This document shows, one piece after another, positions 1 through 7,133 of a DNA stretch of 21,847 nt; position 1 is the stretch's first letter, and every line of letters starts with the position of its first letter. The notes under the pieces were generated by a model, which did no database searches, was not told the DNA's origin, and was given only the letters and a program-made list of their open reading frames with translations. Made by a program: the position numbers and the translations under genes. Origin of the DNA: JAVBMB01 sp031552995 (lineage in GTDB: Bacteria; Bacillota; Clostridia; Oscillospirales; Butyricicoccaceae). Location of the stretch: positions 1 to 21,847 of the forward strand of contig JAVBMB010000047.1 in the NCBI GenBank assembly GCA_031552995.1, given 5' to 3'.

Positions 1-606
1 GTATATCTCGAACCCGCGCTCGCCGGTATATCCCGTCTTGGATATGACGCACTTCGCGCCGCAGAACTCAAAGAACCCGGCACCGAAGAACTTAAGCTTG
101 TTGCACGCGTCCATGCCGATTGCGGTCATGATGTCGGCGGCTTTAGGGCCCTGAAGCGCGACCTGCCCCCACAGGTGTGAGACGTGTGTCACGGTGACGC
201 CGGCCGGCGCATTGCTCCTGACCCACTCAAAGTCCTTGTCGTCGTTCGCGGCGTTAACGACGAGGAACAGGTCGTCGCCGTCCCACGGATAGACGAGCAA
301 ATCGTCGACGCATGTGCCGTTCTCATAGCACATCGGGGTGTAGACGGCGCGCCCTTCGCGCACCTTTGAGATGTCATTTGTCACAAGATGCTGAACAAAA
401 TCAAACGCTCCTGCGCCCTGCACAAGTATTTCGCCCATATGCGAAACGTCGAATATCGACACCGCCTGCCTTGTGTTGTTGTGTTCGGCAATGATGCCGG
501 TCGGATAGTTTGTCGGCAGCAGCCAGCCGGCAAAGTCAACTATCTTGCCGCCTGCCTTGACATGCTCGTCATAGAGAGGGGTTTTCTTCGGCGCTGTAAC
601 ATCCAT
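1..606 (-). CDS. gcvT: Aminomethyltransferase (glycine cleavage T protein), N-terminal part
   Basis: T protein of the glycine cleavage system, which takes the aminomethyl group from lipoylated H protein and makes 5,10-methylene-THF plus ammonia. The window holds the first 202 codons with no stop; the remainder (the family is about 360 residues) lies beyond base 1. The translation begins MDVTAPKKTPLYDEHVKAGG and contains the GcvT-typical stretches FAGWLLPTNYPTGI, FDVSHMGEI, LVTNDISK and GYTGERGFEIY, the last being part of the folate-binding region. The start at 606 is set by an AGGAGGT Shine-Dalgarno (613-619, minus strand) 6 nt away. A glycine riboswitch and terminator lie directly upstream, an independent match to this function. 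Because of the cut, nothing can be said about downstream gcvH or gcvP genes. Confidence 0.96.
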   Translation of the reverse strand, partial: MDVTAPKKTPLYDEHVKAGGKIVDFAGWLLPTNYPTGIIAEHNNTRQAVSIFDVSHMGEILVQGAGAFDFVQHLVTNDISKVREGRAVYTPMCYENGTCVDDLLVYPWDGDDLFLVVNAANDDKDFEWVRSNAPAGVTVTHVSHLWGQVALQGPKAADIMTAIGMDACNKLKFFGAGFFEFCGAKCVISKTGYTGERGFEIY

Positions 607-650
607 TTTTTTACCTCCTGTGGGTGGTTTTTTTGGTTTGGTCATCAGAT

Positions 651-695
651 AAAAACAAAGCGACCTGCTTATTGAGAATACAAATAAGCGGTCGC
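651..695 (-). terminator. Intrinsic terminator of the gcvT riboswitch expression platform
   Basis: On the minus strand, arm GCGACC-GCTTATT (695-683) pairs with AATAAGC-A-GGTCGC (673-660), 13 pairs with one bulged base, followed by TTTGTTTTTA. It sits between the second glycine aptamer and the gcvT ribosome binding site. Terminator control of gcvT by glycine riboswitches is the established arrangement in Firmicutes, usually with glycine turning expression on. The exact antiterminator pairing was not worked out here. Confidence 0.85.
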
Positions 696-893
696 ACCTC
701 TGTTTATTTACCTGAGAGATTCCGGATGCCGCAAATGCGCGGCTGCCGTTGCTCCTTCGGCGACCCCAACCGGGCCTTTTCAGAGACAGGTCTGCCGCGG
801 TACGTTTGCCTGAAAGCTTTGCCGCGGAAATGACCATGACCGCGGCTTGCATCTTCGGCGGCCCAAGAGATATGGACTCTCTCCCGCAAGCTT
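696..893 (-). promoter_or_regulatory. Tandem glycine riboswitch (two aptamers)
   Basis: Read on the minus strand, aptamer 1 (about 893-787) carries GCGGGAGAGAGTCC, CGCCGAAGATGCAAGCC and TTTCAGGCAAACGTACCG. Aptamer 2 (about 786-696) carries TCGCCGAAGGAGCAACGG and ATCTCTCAGGTAAA. These are the conserved gcvT-motif cores, present twice. P1 of aptamer 2 pairs CTCTG (785-781) with CAGAG (702-698). Aptamer 1 has a CCGCGG/CCGCGG P3b-type stem. Glycine-binding RNA in front of gcvT is well established; aptamer boundaries are approximate. Confidence 0.95.
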
Positions 894-958
894 CATTCCT
901 TCGTTATTGTGTTGGCGGATTAACGCGGAAAAGGACATGACCGCATTTAACCGATACC

Positions 959-987
959 ATTATACTATCGCGCCGCCCTGTTGTAAA
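959..987 (-). promoter_or_regulatory. Sigma-A promoter for the riboswitch-gcvT transcript
   Basis: On the minus strand, -35 TTTACA (987-982) and -10 TATAAT (964-959) are separated by 17 nt. Predicted transcription start is near 952, giving a leader of about 345 nt that contains both aptamers and the terminator. The -35 box lies in the loop of the inverted repeat at 969-998. Confidence 0.8.
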
Positions 988-998
988 GGGGCGGCGCG
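969..998. repeat. Perfect 10-bp inverted repeat around the gcvT -35 box
   Basis: CGCGCCGCCC (969-978) and GGGCGGCGCG (989-998) are perfect reverse complements with a 10-nt spacer. It begins 18 bases after the pncB stop and could end pncB transcription, but on the minus strand the hairpin is followed by ATAGTATAATGG rather than a T tract. An operator is the alternative, as one arm lies wholly within the promoter spacer. Confidence 0.7.
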
Positions 999-1015
999 GC
1001 ATAAAATATTAAAAA

Positions 1016-2455
1016 TCAATACTTTTCAAGCAGAGAGATTTTACTGCTCCACAGCTTGCGCGACAGGTCCACATAATACGGGTGCGGGTTTTCAAATCTT
1101 GTTACCTCGCTCCACATCTCTGACATGCGGTCGGCGCAGAACGAGCGTATCTCCTTTATATCACGCTTTTTATATACGCATACGCCGCCTTTAAACAGCG
1201 GAACATGCATCGGTTTGGCGTCAAAAGCGTCAAGCGTTTTCTTTTTCCATGTGTGTGTCGGGTCGAATATTGTGTACGGCTTAGTTATATCGACAGTCTC
1301 GTCTCGCAGCGTCAGCACATCGGCCACATACTTACCGTCCTCGCGGCTGCTAAGCCTCCACACTTGCTTAAAGTGCGGCGTCGTAATTTTCTCGACATTT
1401 TCCGACACCTTTATTTTCGGGATTATGATGCCGTTTTTGTCTTCGATGGCAACAAGCTTGTAAACGCCGCCGAACACCGGCGAGCTCATCGATGTGATAA
1501 GCCTCTCGCCTATACCAAACGAGTCGATACAAGCGCCCTGAGACAGAAGGTCGCGTATCAAAAACTCGTCAATCGAGTTGGAAACGGTAATTTTGCAATC
1601 GCTCATCCCGGCCTCGTCAAGCATGGCGCGCGCGCGCTTCGTAAGATAGGCGATGTCGCCGGAGTCAATGCGTATGCCGTTCAGACGGAAGCCCCTCGGC
1701 TCAAGCACTTCCTTTGCCGTGCGTATAGCGTTTGGTATGCCGTTTTTAAGCACATTATATGTGTCCACCAAAAGTACGCAGTTTTGCGGATATGTGTTGG
1801 CATACGCCGAAAATGCCTCGAACTCGTCGTCGAACAGCTGCACCCAGCTGTGTGCCATCGTGCCGACGGCCGGTACGCCGAAGTCGCGCGCGCACATCAC
1901 GCATGCCGTGCCGGCGCACCCGCCGATATACGCGGCGCGGGCGCCGAGAACGGCACCCTCCGAACCCTGGGCGCGGCGCGAGCCGAACTCGAGTATCGGC
2001 CGCCCCTGCGCTGCCTTAACCATTCGGCTGGCCTTGGTCGCTATCAGGCTCTGGTGGTTTATGGTCAGCAGAACCATAGTCTCCACAAACTGCGCCTGCA
2101 TCACCGGGCCGCGCACCGTCACAAGCGGCTCTCCGGGGAAAATCGGGTTCCCCTCCGGTATCGCCCAGACATCACAGGCGAACTTAAAGTCGCGCATTTG
2201 CCGCAGGAACTCTTCGCTGAACAGGCCGAGCCCGCGCATGTATTCGATGTCTTCTTCCGAAAAGCTAAGCGCGTTGAGATATTCGACAAGCTGCTCGACA
2301 CCAGCCATGATGGCGTATCCGCCCTTATCCGGCACATTACGGAAGAACATGTCGAAATAAGCTATCGTATCGCTCATACCGTTGGCAAGGTAGCCGTTGG
2401 CCATAGTGAACTCATAAAAATCGGTGAGCATGGTCAGGTTTTTACTTTTACTCAT
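1016..2455 (-). CDS. pncB: Nicotinate phosphoribosyltransferase
   Basis: Joins nicotinate to PRPP with ATP hydrolysis to give nicotinate mononucleotide, the entry of the Preiss-Handler NAD salvage pathway; cytosolic. The 479-residue product starts MSKSKNLTMLTDFYEFTMAN and has family-typical segments LTDFYEFTMANGYL, EFGSRRAQGSEGAVLGARAA, GTMAHSWVQLF (holding the conserved histidine expected to be phosphorylated) and RIDSGDIAYL. Length fits the long Gram-positive form. The start at 2455 is chosen because GGAG lies 8 nt upstream; the open frame continues to 2533, but those 26 codons would cover the promoter. gcvT is downstream on the same strand with its own promoter, so pncB is probably monocistronic. 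Confidence 0.96.
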   Translation of the reverse strand: MSKSKNLTMLTDFYEFTMANGYLANGMSDTIAYFDMFFRNVPDKGGYAIMAGVEQLVEYLNALSFSEEDIEYMRGLGLFSEEFLRQMRDFKFACDVWAIPEGNPIFPGEPLVTVRGPVMQAQFVETMVLLTINHQSLIATKASRMVKAAQGRPILEFGSRRAQGSEGAVLGARAAYIGGCAGTACVMCARDFGVPAVGTMAHSWVQLFDDEFEAFSAYANTYPQNCVLLVDTYNVLKNGIPNAIRTAKEVLEPRGFRLNGIRIDSGDIAYLTKRARAMLDEAGMSDCKITVSNSIDEFLIRDLLSQGACIDSFGIGERLITSMSSPVFGGVYKLVAIEDKNGIIIPKIKVSENVEKITTPHFKQVWRLSSREDGKYVADVLTLRDETVDITKPYTIFDPTHTWKKKTLDAFDAKPMHVPLFKGGVCVYKKRDIKEIRSFCADRMSEMWSEVTRFENPHPYYVDLSRKLWSSKISLLEKY

Positions 2456-2504
2456 TACAAAACTCCAAATAGAAATTATTGGATGCGGATGGCTGTTACG
2501 TTTT

Positions 2505-2533
2505 ATTATACACGGCAGCCCGTCCAAAATCAA
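2505..2533 (-). promoter_or_regulatory. Sigma-A promoter for pncB
   Basis: On the minus strand, -35 TTGATT (2533-2528) and -10 TATAAT (2510-2505) with a 17-nt spacer. The start site would be near 2498, about 43 nt before the ATG. It is back to back with the typA promoter. Confidence 0.7.
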
Positions 2534-2558
2534 TCGAAATGGCAGTTTTGCCGCATGG

Positions 2559-2587
2559 TTGACAGGTGAACGACAATAAAGTATAAT
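2559..2587 (+). promoter_or_regulatory. Full-consensus sigma-A promoter for typA
   Basis: TTGACA (2559-2564), 17-nt spacer, TATAAT (2582-2587): a perfect match to both hexamers. Start site near 2594, leaving a leader of about 42 nt before the typA ATG. Confidence 0.9.
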
Positions 2588-2635
2588 ACACTGTCAAGAT
2601 ATTTTCAGATACGGTGACATTAAGGAAGGTATACA

Positions 2636-4462
2636 ATGCTGAGACAGGATCTGCGCAATATAGCTATCGTGGCGCACGTCGACCACGGCAAAACAACACT
2701 CGTCGATGAAATGCTGAAGCAGAGCGGCATTTTTCGGGAAAATCAAGTGGTAGAGCGCGTTATGGACAACGGCGACCTTGAGCGCGAGCGCGGCATAACG
2801 ATACTCGCCAAAAACACATCGGTTTTCTATAATGACGCAAAAATCAATATAATCGACACGCCGGGGCACGCCGATTTTTCCGGCGAGGTTGAGCGCGTGC
2901 TGAAGATGGTAAACGGCGTGCTGCTGCTTGTCGACGCCGCCGAAGGCCCGATGCCGCAGACGCGCTTTGTGCTGCAAAAGGCCCTTGAGTTGGGGCACAA
3001 GGTCATCGTCGTCATCAACAAGATAGACAGGCCGGATGCTCGCATCGATCAGGTGGTTGACGAGGTGCTCGACCTGCTCATCAGCCTTGACGCCAACGAC
3101 GATCAGCTTAACTCACCCGTGCTGTTCTGCTCGGGGCGCGACGGTACGGCGGCGCTGTCGCCCGACGGGCCGCATAGCAGCCTCGCGCCGCTGTTCGATT
3201 TTATATTGCAGCACATCGACCCGCCGGATGTCGACGGTGAAGGCGCGGCGCAGATGCTCGTGTCTTCCATCGATTACAACGAGTATGTCGGTCGTATTTG
3301 CATCGGCCGCATCGAGCGCGGCGCGCTGCGCAAGAATCAGGAGTACACCGTGTGCGAATATCACGGAGCGCACAGTCCATATAAATCCAAGGTTGTCAAC
3401 CTGTACCAAATCGAGGGGCTTGAGCGCGTCGCGGTCGACAGCGCCGAGGCAGGCGACATCGTTTGTGTGTCCGGCATTGCCGACATCACGATTGGCGACA
3501 CGGTTTGCGACAGCGAAACGCCCGAGCCTGTCGCGTTCGCCAAGATATCTGAGCCTACCGTCGAGATGACATTTTCGGTCAACAACGGGCCGTTTGCCGG
3601 CAAAGAGGGCAAATATGTGACGTCGCGCCATCTGCGCGACAGGCTGACGCGCGAGCTGCTTAAGGATGTCTCGCTGCGCGTCGTCGAGACCGACACGACC
3701 GAGAGCTTCCGTGTCTCCGGCAGGGGAGAGATGCACCTGTCCATTTTAATTGAGACGATGCGGCGCGAGGGATATGAGTTCATGGTCGGCGCGCCGAAGG
3801 TGCTGTATAAGCAGACTGAGGAGGGCCTTTTCGAGCCTATCGAGCGCTTTGTATGCGACGTGCCGGAAAGTGCGGTCGGCTCTGTCATGGAAAAGCTCGG
3901 CTCGCGCAAGGGTGATGTCGTCAGCATGACTCCGATTGGCGACCGCATGAGAATCGAATACCTCGTGCCGTCGCGCGGGCTGTTCGGCTACCGTAACGAG
4001 TTTTTAACCGACACGCGCGGCGAGGGGATTATGAGCACTGTCTTTGACAGCTATGCCCCGTACAAGGGCGACATTCAGGGCAGGCTCACCGGGTCGCTTG
4101 TCGCGTTCGAGACCGGAGAAGCCGTGACATACGGGCTTTATAACGCGCAGGAGCGCGGCTCGCTGTTCATCACGCCGGGCACCGCCGTGTATGAGGGCAT
4201 GGTTGTCGGCCAGTCGCCCAAAAACGAGGATATCGTTGTAAATGTGTGCAAGAAAAAGCATGTGACGAATATTCGGGCCAGCGGAAGCGACGACGCGCTG
4301 CGTCTCATCCCGCCGCGGCAGATGAGTCTTGAGGCGTGCATAGAGTTTATCGCGGCGGACGAGCTGCTTGAAATCACGCCGAAAAACCTGCGCATCCGCA
4401 AGATGATTCTTAATGCCAACGAGAGAGCGCGCGCCAGAAGCAAGTCCGAAAAAGCGAAATAG
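2636..4462 (+). CDS. typA: Ribosome-associated GTPase TypA/BipA
   Basis: Translation-factor GTPase of the EF-G/LepA class that binds the 70S ribosome and helps 50S assembly and stress adaptation. The 608-residue length is normal. Visible in order: G1 AHVDHGKTT (residues 13-21), G2 region RERGITILAKNTSVFY, G3 DTPGHADFSGEVERV, G4 NKIDRPDAR, G5-region SGRDGTAALS, then the domain II barrel, the EF-G-like RVSGRGEMHLSILIETMRREG segment, and the BipA C-terminal domain with GLFGYRNEFLTDTRGEG. AAGGAAGG at 2622-2629 lies 6 nt before the ATG. It has its own consensus promoter and is followed by a strong terminator, so it appears monocistronic. Confidence 0.98.
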   Translation: MLRQDLRNIAIVAHVDHGKTTLVDEMLKQSGIFRENQVVERVMDNGDLERERGITILAKNTSVFYNDAKINIIDTPGHADFSGEVERVLKMVNGVLLLVDAAEGPMPQTRFVLQKALELGHKVIVVINKIDRPDARIDQVVDEVLDLLISLDANDDQLNSPVLFCSGRDGTAALSPDGPHSSLAPLFDFILQHIDPPDVDGEGAAQMLVSSIDYNEYVGRICIGRIERGALRKNQEYTVCEYHGAHSPYKSKVVNLYQIEGLERVAVDSAEAGDIVCVSGIADITIGDTVCDSETPEPVAFAKISEPTVEMTFSVNNGPFAGKEGKYVTSRHLRDRLTRELLKDVSLRVVETDTTESFRVSGRGEMHLSILIETMRREGYEFMVGAPKVLYKQTEEGLFEPIERFVCDVPESAVGSVMEKLGSRKGDVVSMTPIGDRMRIEYLVPSRGLFGYRNEFLTDTRGEGIMSTVFDSYAPYKGDIQGRLTGSLVAFETGEAVTYGLYNAQERGSLFITPGTAVYEGMVVGQSPKNEDIVVNVCKKKHVTNIRASGSDDALRLIPPRQMSLEACIEFIAADELLEITPKNLRIRKMILNANERARARSKSEKAK

Positions 4463-4486
4463 GCCCGGGCAACACTCACGGGCTGT

Positions 4487-4533
4487 GATAAAAAGCAAGA
4501 GGGAATGCCACGCATTCCCTCTTGCTTTTTATC
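4487..4533. terminator. Bidirectional terminator between typA and the GNAT gene
   Basis: Arms 4487-4508 and 4512-4533 are a perfect 22-bp inverted repeat with only CAC as loop. The core GCAAGAGGGAATGC pairs with GCATTCCCTCTTGC, and the outer bases are A-rich on one side and CTTTTTATC on the other, so either strand ends in a T run. It lies 24 bases after the typA stop and 44 bases beyond the stop of the convergent GNAT gene, so it can end both transcripts. Confidence 0.93.
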
Positions 4534-4577
4534 CTGCGTGCAGATTGACGGAGCATAGATTATAGCTATCTGGCACG

Positions 4578-5104
4578 TCACAGCTGTTTGGAAAAATACA
4601 GCACTAAATCATCATCAACAAATACACCACTGCCGGGCGTAACCTGATTGTTGCCATACCACATGCCGGTGCCGTCAGGGAGGTATCCACGCTTTACATA
4701 CATCCTTTGGGCTGATGCGTATCCCTGATAAAGGCCGACGGCAAGGGTGACAATTTCACTTCTCTCTTTTGCCAAAGCTTCGGCGATATCCATAATCCTG
4801 CTGCCGATACCCTCGCGCTGATATTTTTTAGCACGTTAAAATCAATTATTTCGGGCAGGTTTTTATCCCTAAACGGGCCGGATGCAGCGTTGCCGGCCAA
4901 TGTTGCATATCCCGCGGCACATCCGTCCTTCTCGGCAACTATGACGGCTCTTTGTCCGCTGTTTTGCATTTTATAATATGTATTGAATAATGCTTCAGGC
5001 TTAGACTTCTCCCAACCCTGGGCCGCAAACGCTTCAAAAAAAGCCCGAATGTCCGTTTCAAGCATAGTGCGGATGCAAAGAGCATCACATTTATAATATA
5101 TCAT
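4578..5104 (-). pseudogene. GNAT-family N-acetyltransferase, frameshifted at an A6 run
   Basis: An acetyl-CoA-dependent transferase gene of unknown substrate in two frames. The first frame starts at 5104 (MIYYKCDALCIRTMLETDI; GAGGTG about 8 nt upstream), reads PEIIDFNVLKN, then runs out of frame and stops near 4694. The second frame continues KYQREGIGSRIMDIAEALAK, with the acetyl-CoA loop QREGIGS, and ends VDDDLVLYFSKQL at 4578. The frames meet at a run of six A (T6 on the plus strand, 4824-4829). One more A would give LKKYQREGIGSRI and an intact protein of about 175 residues. The 136-residue product as read lacks the cofactor loop. Explanations are a real indel, a sequencing or assembly error, or slippage. 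It follows folD after a 61-base gap, probably in the lgt-folD unit. Confidence 0.8.
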
Positions 5105-5165
5105 ACATACACCTCGGCCCGCCGCGCAGTGCCGCTGCCGGCCGCATAATGGGGCAAGCCGGTAA

Positions 5166-6014
5166 TTATTCGCCCGCCTGCAGCTTTGCGGCCTTGATCG
5201 TGTTCTGCATAAGCGTTGTTATCGTCATGGCCCCTACGCCGCCCGGAACGGGGGTGATATGAGAGCATTTTTCGGCCACGCCGTCAAAGTCAACGTCTCC
5301 GCACAGCTTTTTATCGCCCAGCCTGTTTACGCCCACGTCGATCACGACGGCGGCCGGCTTGACCATATCGGCCGTCACAAATCTCGGCTTGCCGATGGCG
5401 GCGACGAGTATGTCCGCCCCGCGCGTAACATCGGCAAGGTTTTTTGTGCGGCTGTGGCATATCGTCACCGTGCCGTGCGCGTGCAGCAGCAGCAAAGCCA
5501 TCGGCTTGCCGACGATGTTGCTGCGCCCGAGCACGACGCAGTTCTGCCCTTTTGGGTCGATGCCGTACTCGCTCAGCAGCGTCATAACTCCTGCCGGAGT
5601 ACAGGGCGCAAAGGCGATATCACCGGTGACGATTTTGCCGACATTTATCGGATGGAACGCGTCGACGTCCTTTATCGGGTCAATGGCCCCGATGATTGCC
5701 GCGGTATCAATATGCGCCGGCAGCGGAAGCTGGCACAGTATGCCGCTTATTCTGGGCTCGCGGTTCAGACGCGCGACAAGCGCGAGCAGCTCGGCCTCGG
5801 TTGTTGTATCTGGCAGGGTATATTTCTCGCTGTATATCCCAAGCTTTTTGCATGTGCGCTCCTTACTGTTGACATATACCTGCGACGCCGGGTCCTCGCC
5901 GACAATTATCACAGCCAGCCCGGGCTTGATGCCGCGGGAGTTCAGCACGGCGACCTCTGCCGCGATTTGCTCCTGTATTTTCCGCGCCACGGCCTTCCCG
6001 TCAATTAATGTCAT
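5166..6014 (-). CDS. folD: Bifunctional methylene-THF dehydrogenase / methenyl-THF cyclohydrolase
   Basis: Interconverts 5,10-methylene-THF, 5,10-methenyl-THF and 10-formyl-THF in the cytosol, feeding purine and formyl-Met synthesis. The 282-residue product shows YVNSK (Tyr47 and Lys51, the catalytic pair), LCQLPLPAHID, KDVDAFHP, the nucleotide-binding GRSNIVGKPMALLLL and the C-terminal PGGVGAMTI signature. The start at 6014 (MTLIDGKAVARKI) is preferred over the upstream frame opening at 6035 because GGAGGG lies about 8 nt before it and family members begin here. It overlaps the last 14 bases of lgt, implying translational coupling. It uses the same folate species that GcvT makes. Confidence 0.97.
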   Translation of the reverse strand: MTLIDGKAVARKIQEQIAAEVAVLNSRGIKPGLAVIIVGEDPASQVYVNSKERTCKKLGIYSEKYTLPDTTTEAELLALVARLNREPRISGILCQLPLPAHIDTAAIIGAIDPIKDVDAFHPINVGKIVTGDIAFAPCTPAGVMTLLSEYGIDPKGQNCVVLGRSNIVGKPMALLLLHAHGTVTICHSRTKNLADVTRGADILVAAIGKPRFVTADMVKPAAVVIDVGVNRLGDKKLCGDVDFDGVAEKCSHITPVPGGVGAMTITTLMQNTIKAAKLQAGE

Positions 6015-6954
6015 TTGATGAACCCTCCGCTTCATTTATTACGTACGCGCCCTGCGCCGGTTCGGCTTCGGCGGGCATCTTCGGCTCGTCGGTGCTGACG
6101 GCCTCCTCCGGCGTCTGCGCCCGAACCGCGCCGACTTCGGGTGAGCCGGTAGCAGGGTCTATTGCCGTGTACTTCTTCGTCGCGTAACAATAAATCAGCA
6201 TACCGGCCGAGAATACAACGCACAAAACAGCCAGCAGCTGAGATATCCTGATATCGGTCGTCCCTAGATATAGGCTGTCGGCGCGCAGGCCTTCAATCCA
6301 CGCGCGGCCGAGGCCGTACCAGCCGAGGTACAACAGCGCGATCTCGCCGCCAAAGCGGCGGCGCTTCGAATAAAAATGCAGCGCGATAAACCCGGCAATT
6401 GTCCATAGCGATTCGTATATGAACGCCGGATGAACCGGAGCGCCGCCGTTTATCGACATGCCCCACGGCAGCGACGTCGCGCTGCCGAACGCCTCGGCGT
6501 TGATGAAGTTGCCCCACCTGCCGACGGCCTGCCCGATAAGCAGACCAAGCGAGCCGAGGTCGAGTATGCCCGGTGCGTTGGCTTTTTTGATGCGGCAGAA
6601 GACGAACGCAGTCGCAAACCCGCCGATGACGCCGCCGTAAATTGCCAGCCCGCCGTTCCAAATCTGGAATACGCGGCTTAAATCCTCGCTGTAATAGCCC
6701 CAGCTGTTGACAACATAATATATGCGCGCACAGATGACGGCGATTGGCAGCGCCCAAATGAGCAGGTCGGTCATCTGGTCGGCCGACGTACCGAACTGCC
6801 TTGCGCGCATCATCACATACACGCAGGCAAGCAGCACGCCGCACGCTATAATAACGCCGTACCATTTTATGCTCAGGGGGCCGACTTCGAAGGCGATACG
6901 GTCAATTTGCAGCACCTTGTCAAAAAGCCCCGGGAAAGAAATTGTGTTTGTCAT
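6001..6954 (-). CDS. lgt: Phosphatidylglycerol-prolipoprotein diacylglyceryl transferase
   Basis: Integral membrane enzyme that moves diacylglycerol from phosphatidylglycerol to the lipobox cysteine of prolipoproteins, the first lipoprotein maturation step. Seven-helix-type profile over about 260 residues with the Lgt signature GRWGNFINAEAFG (residues 145-157), and the early SIKWYGVIIACGVLLA and GGLAIYGGVIGG segments. The 317-residue length exceeds the usual 260-290 because a hydrophilic Pro/Ala/Glu-rich tail of about 55 residues follows the last helix and is probably cytoplasmic and disordered. GGGAG lies 9 nt before the ATG. First gene of lgt-folD(-GNAT). A likely substrate in this window is the CapA-like lipoprotein at 16582. 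Confidence 0.97.
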   Translation of the reverse strand: MTNTISFPGLFDKVLQIDRIAFEVGPLSIKWYGVIIACGVLLACVYVMMRARQFGTSADQMTDLLIWALPIAVICARIYYVVNSWGYYSEDLSRVFQIWNGGLAIYGGVIGGFATAFVFCRIKKANAPGILDLGSLGLLIGQAVGRWGNFINAEAFGSATSLPWGMSINGGAPVHPAFIYESLWTIAGFIALHFYSKRRRFGGEIALLYLGWYGLGRAWIEGLRADSLYLGTTDIRISQLLAVLCVVFSAGMLIYCYATKKYTAIDPATGSPEVGAVRAQTPEEAVSTDEPKMPAEAEPAQGAYVINEAEGSSNDIN

Positions 6955-6991
6955 AACGCAGCTCCCGATATATAATGTTGATATGTCGATA

Positions 6992-7020
6992 ATTATTGCA
7001 CATTTTGCGGCCTTTTACAA
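6992..7020 (-). promoter_or_regulatory. Candidate sigma-A promoter for lgt-folD
   Basis: On the minus strand, -35 TTGTAA (7020-7015) and -10 AATAAT (6997-6992) with 17 nt between. The -35 box lies within the loop of the inverted repeat at 7002-7031. Divergent from the ylxM promoter. Confidence 0.6.
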
Positions 7021-7031
7021 TGCCGCAAAAT
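7002..7031. repeat. Perfect 10-bp inverted repeat around the lgt -35 box
   Basis: ATTTTGCGGC (7002-7011) and GCCGCAAAAT (7022-7031) are perfect reverse complements with a 10-nt spacer holding the lgt -35 box. The genes on either side diverge, so no transcript needs to end here, which makes a protein-binding site more likely than a terminator. Its geometry equals that of the repeat at 969-998 although the arms differ. Confidence 0.65.
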
Positions 7032-7061
7032 AAAAAATAAGCAAAACATGCTGTTGACCGA

Positions 7062-7090
7062 TTGACATTTGCAGCTATATATAGTATGAT
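7062..7090 (+). promoter_or_regulatory. Sigma-A promoter for ylxM-ffh-rpsP-khpA
   Basis: TTGACA (7062-7067), 17-nt spacer, TATGAT (7085-7090). Start site near 7097, immediately before the small leader hairpin at 7101-7120. Confidence 0.85.
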
Positions 7091-7100
7091 AATAAGCGTT

Positions 7101-7120
7101 GTAAAGCCAACGTACTTTAC
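7101..7120 (+). other. Small leader hairpin before the ylxM RBS
   Basis: GTAAAG (7101-7106) and CTTTAC (7115-7120) form a 6-bp stem at the predicted 5' end of the mRNA, ending one base before the AGGAGG at 7121. It could affect transcript stability or ribosome access; the stem is short and may be chance. Confidence 0.35.
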
Positions 7121-7133
7121 AGGAGGTCGCAAA

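Noticed and set aside
624..1194. Short open frames overlapping the riboswitch region (624-833, 749-940, 847-1194)
   Set aside because: They coincide with the structured glycine riboswitch and pncB 3' end; none has a ribosome site or protein-like composition.
1205..2569. 454-codon plus-strand open frame antisense to pncB
   Set aside because: Its translation lacks any family pattern and is Arg/His-rich, as expected from the complement of a biased coding strand. The minus-strand frame is unmistakably pncB, and no ribosome site precedes the antisense start.
5259..6008. 249-codon plus-strand open frame opposite folD
   Set aside because: Antisense to folD, no ribosome binding site and no recognisable motif.
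7099..7106. TTGTAAAG as a shared regulatory motif (also near 981 and, as TTGTAAAAG, at 7012-7020)
   Set aside because: The word is short, varies by one base, occurs in both orientations and partly equals -35 sequence, so chance is likely; kept only as a remark within the inverted-repeat finding.
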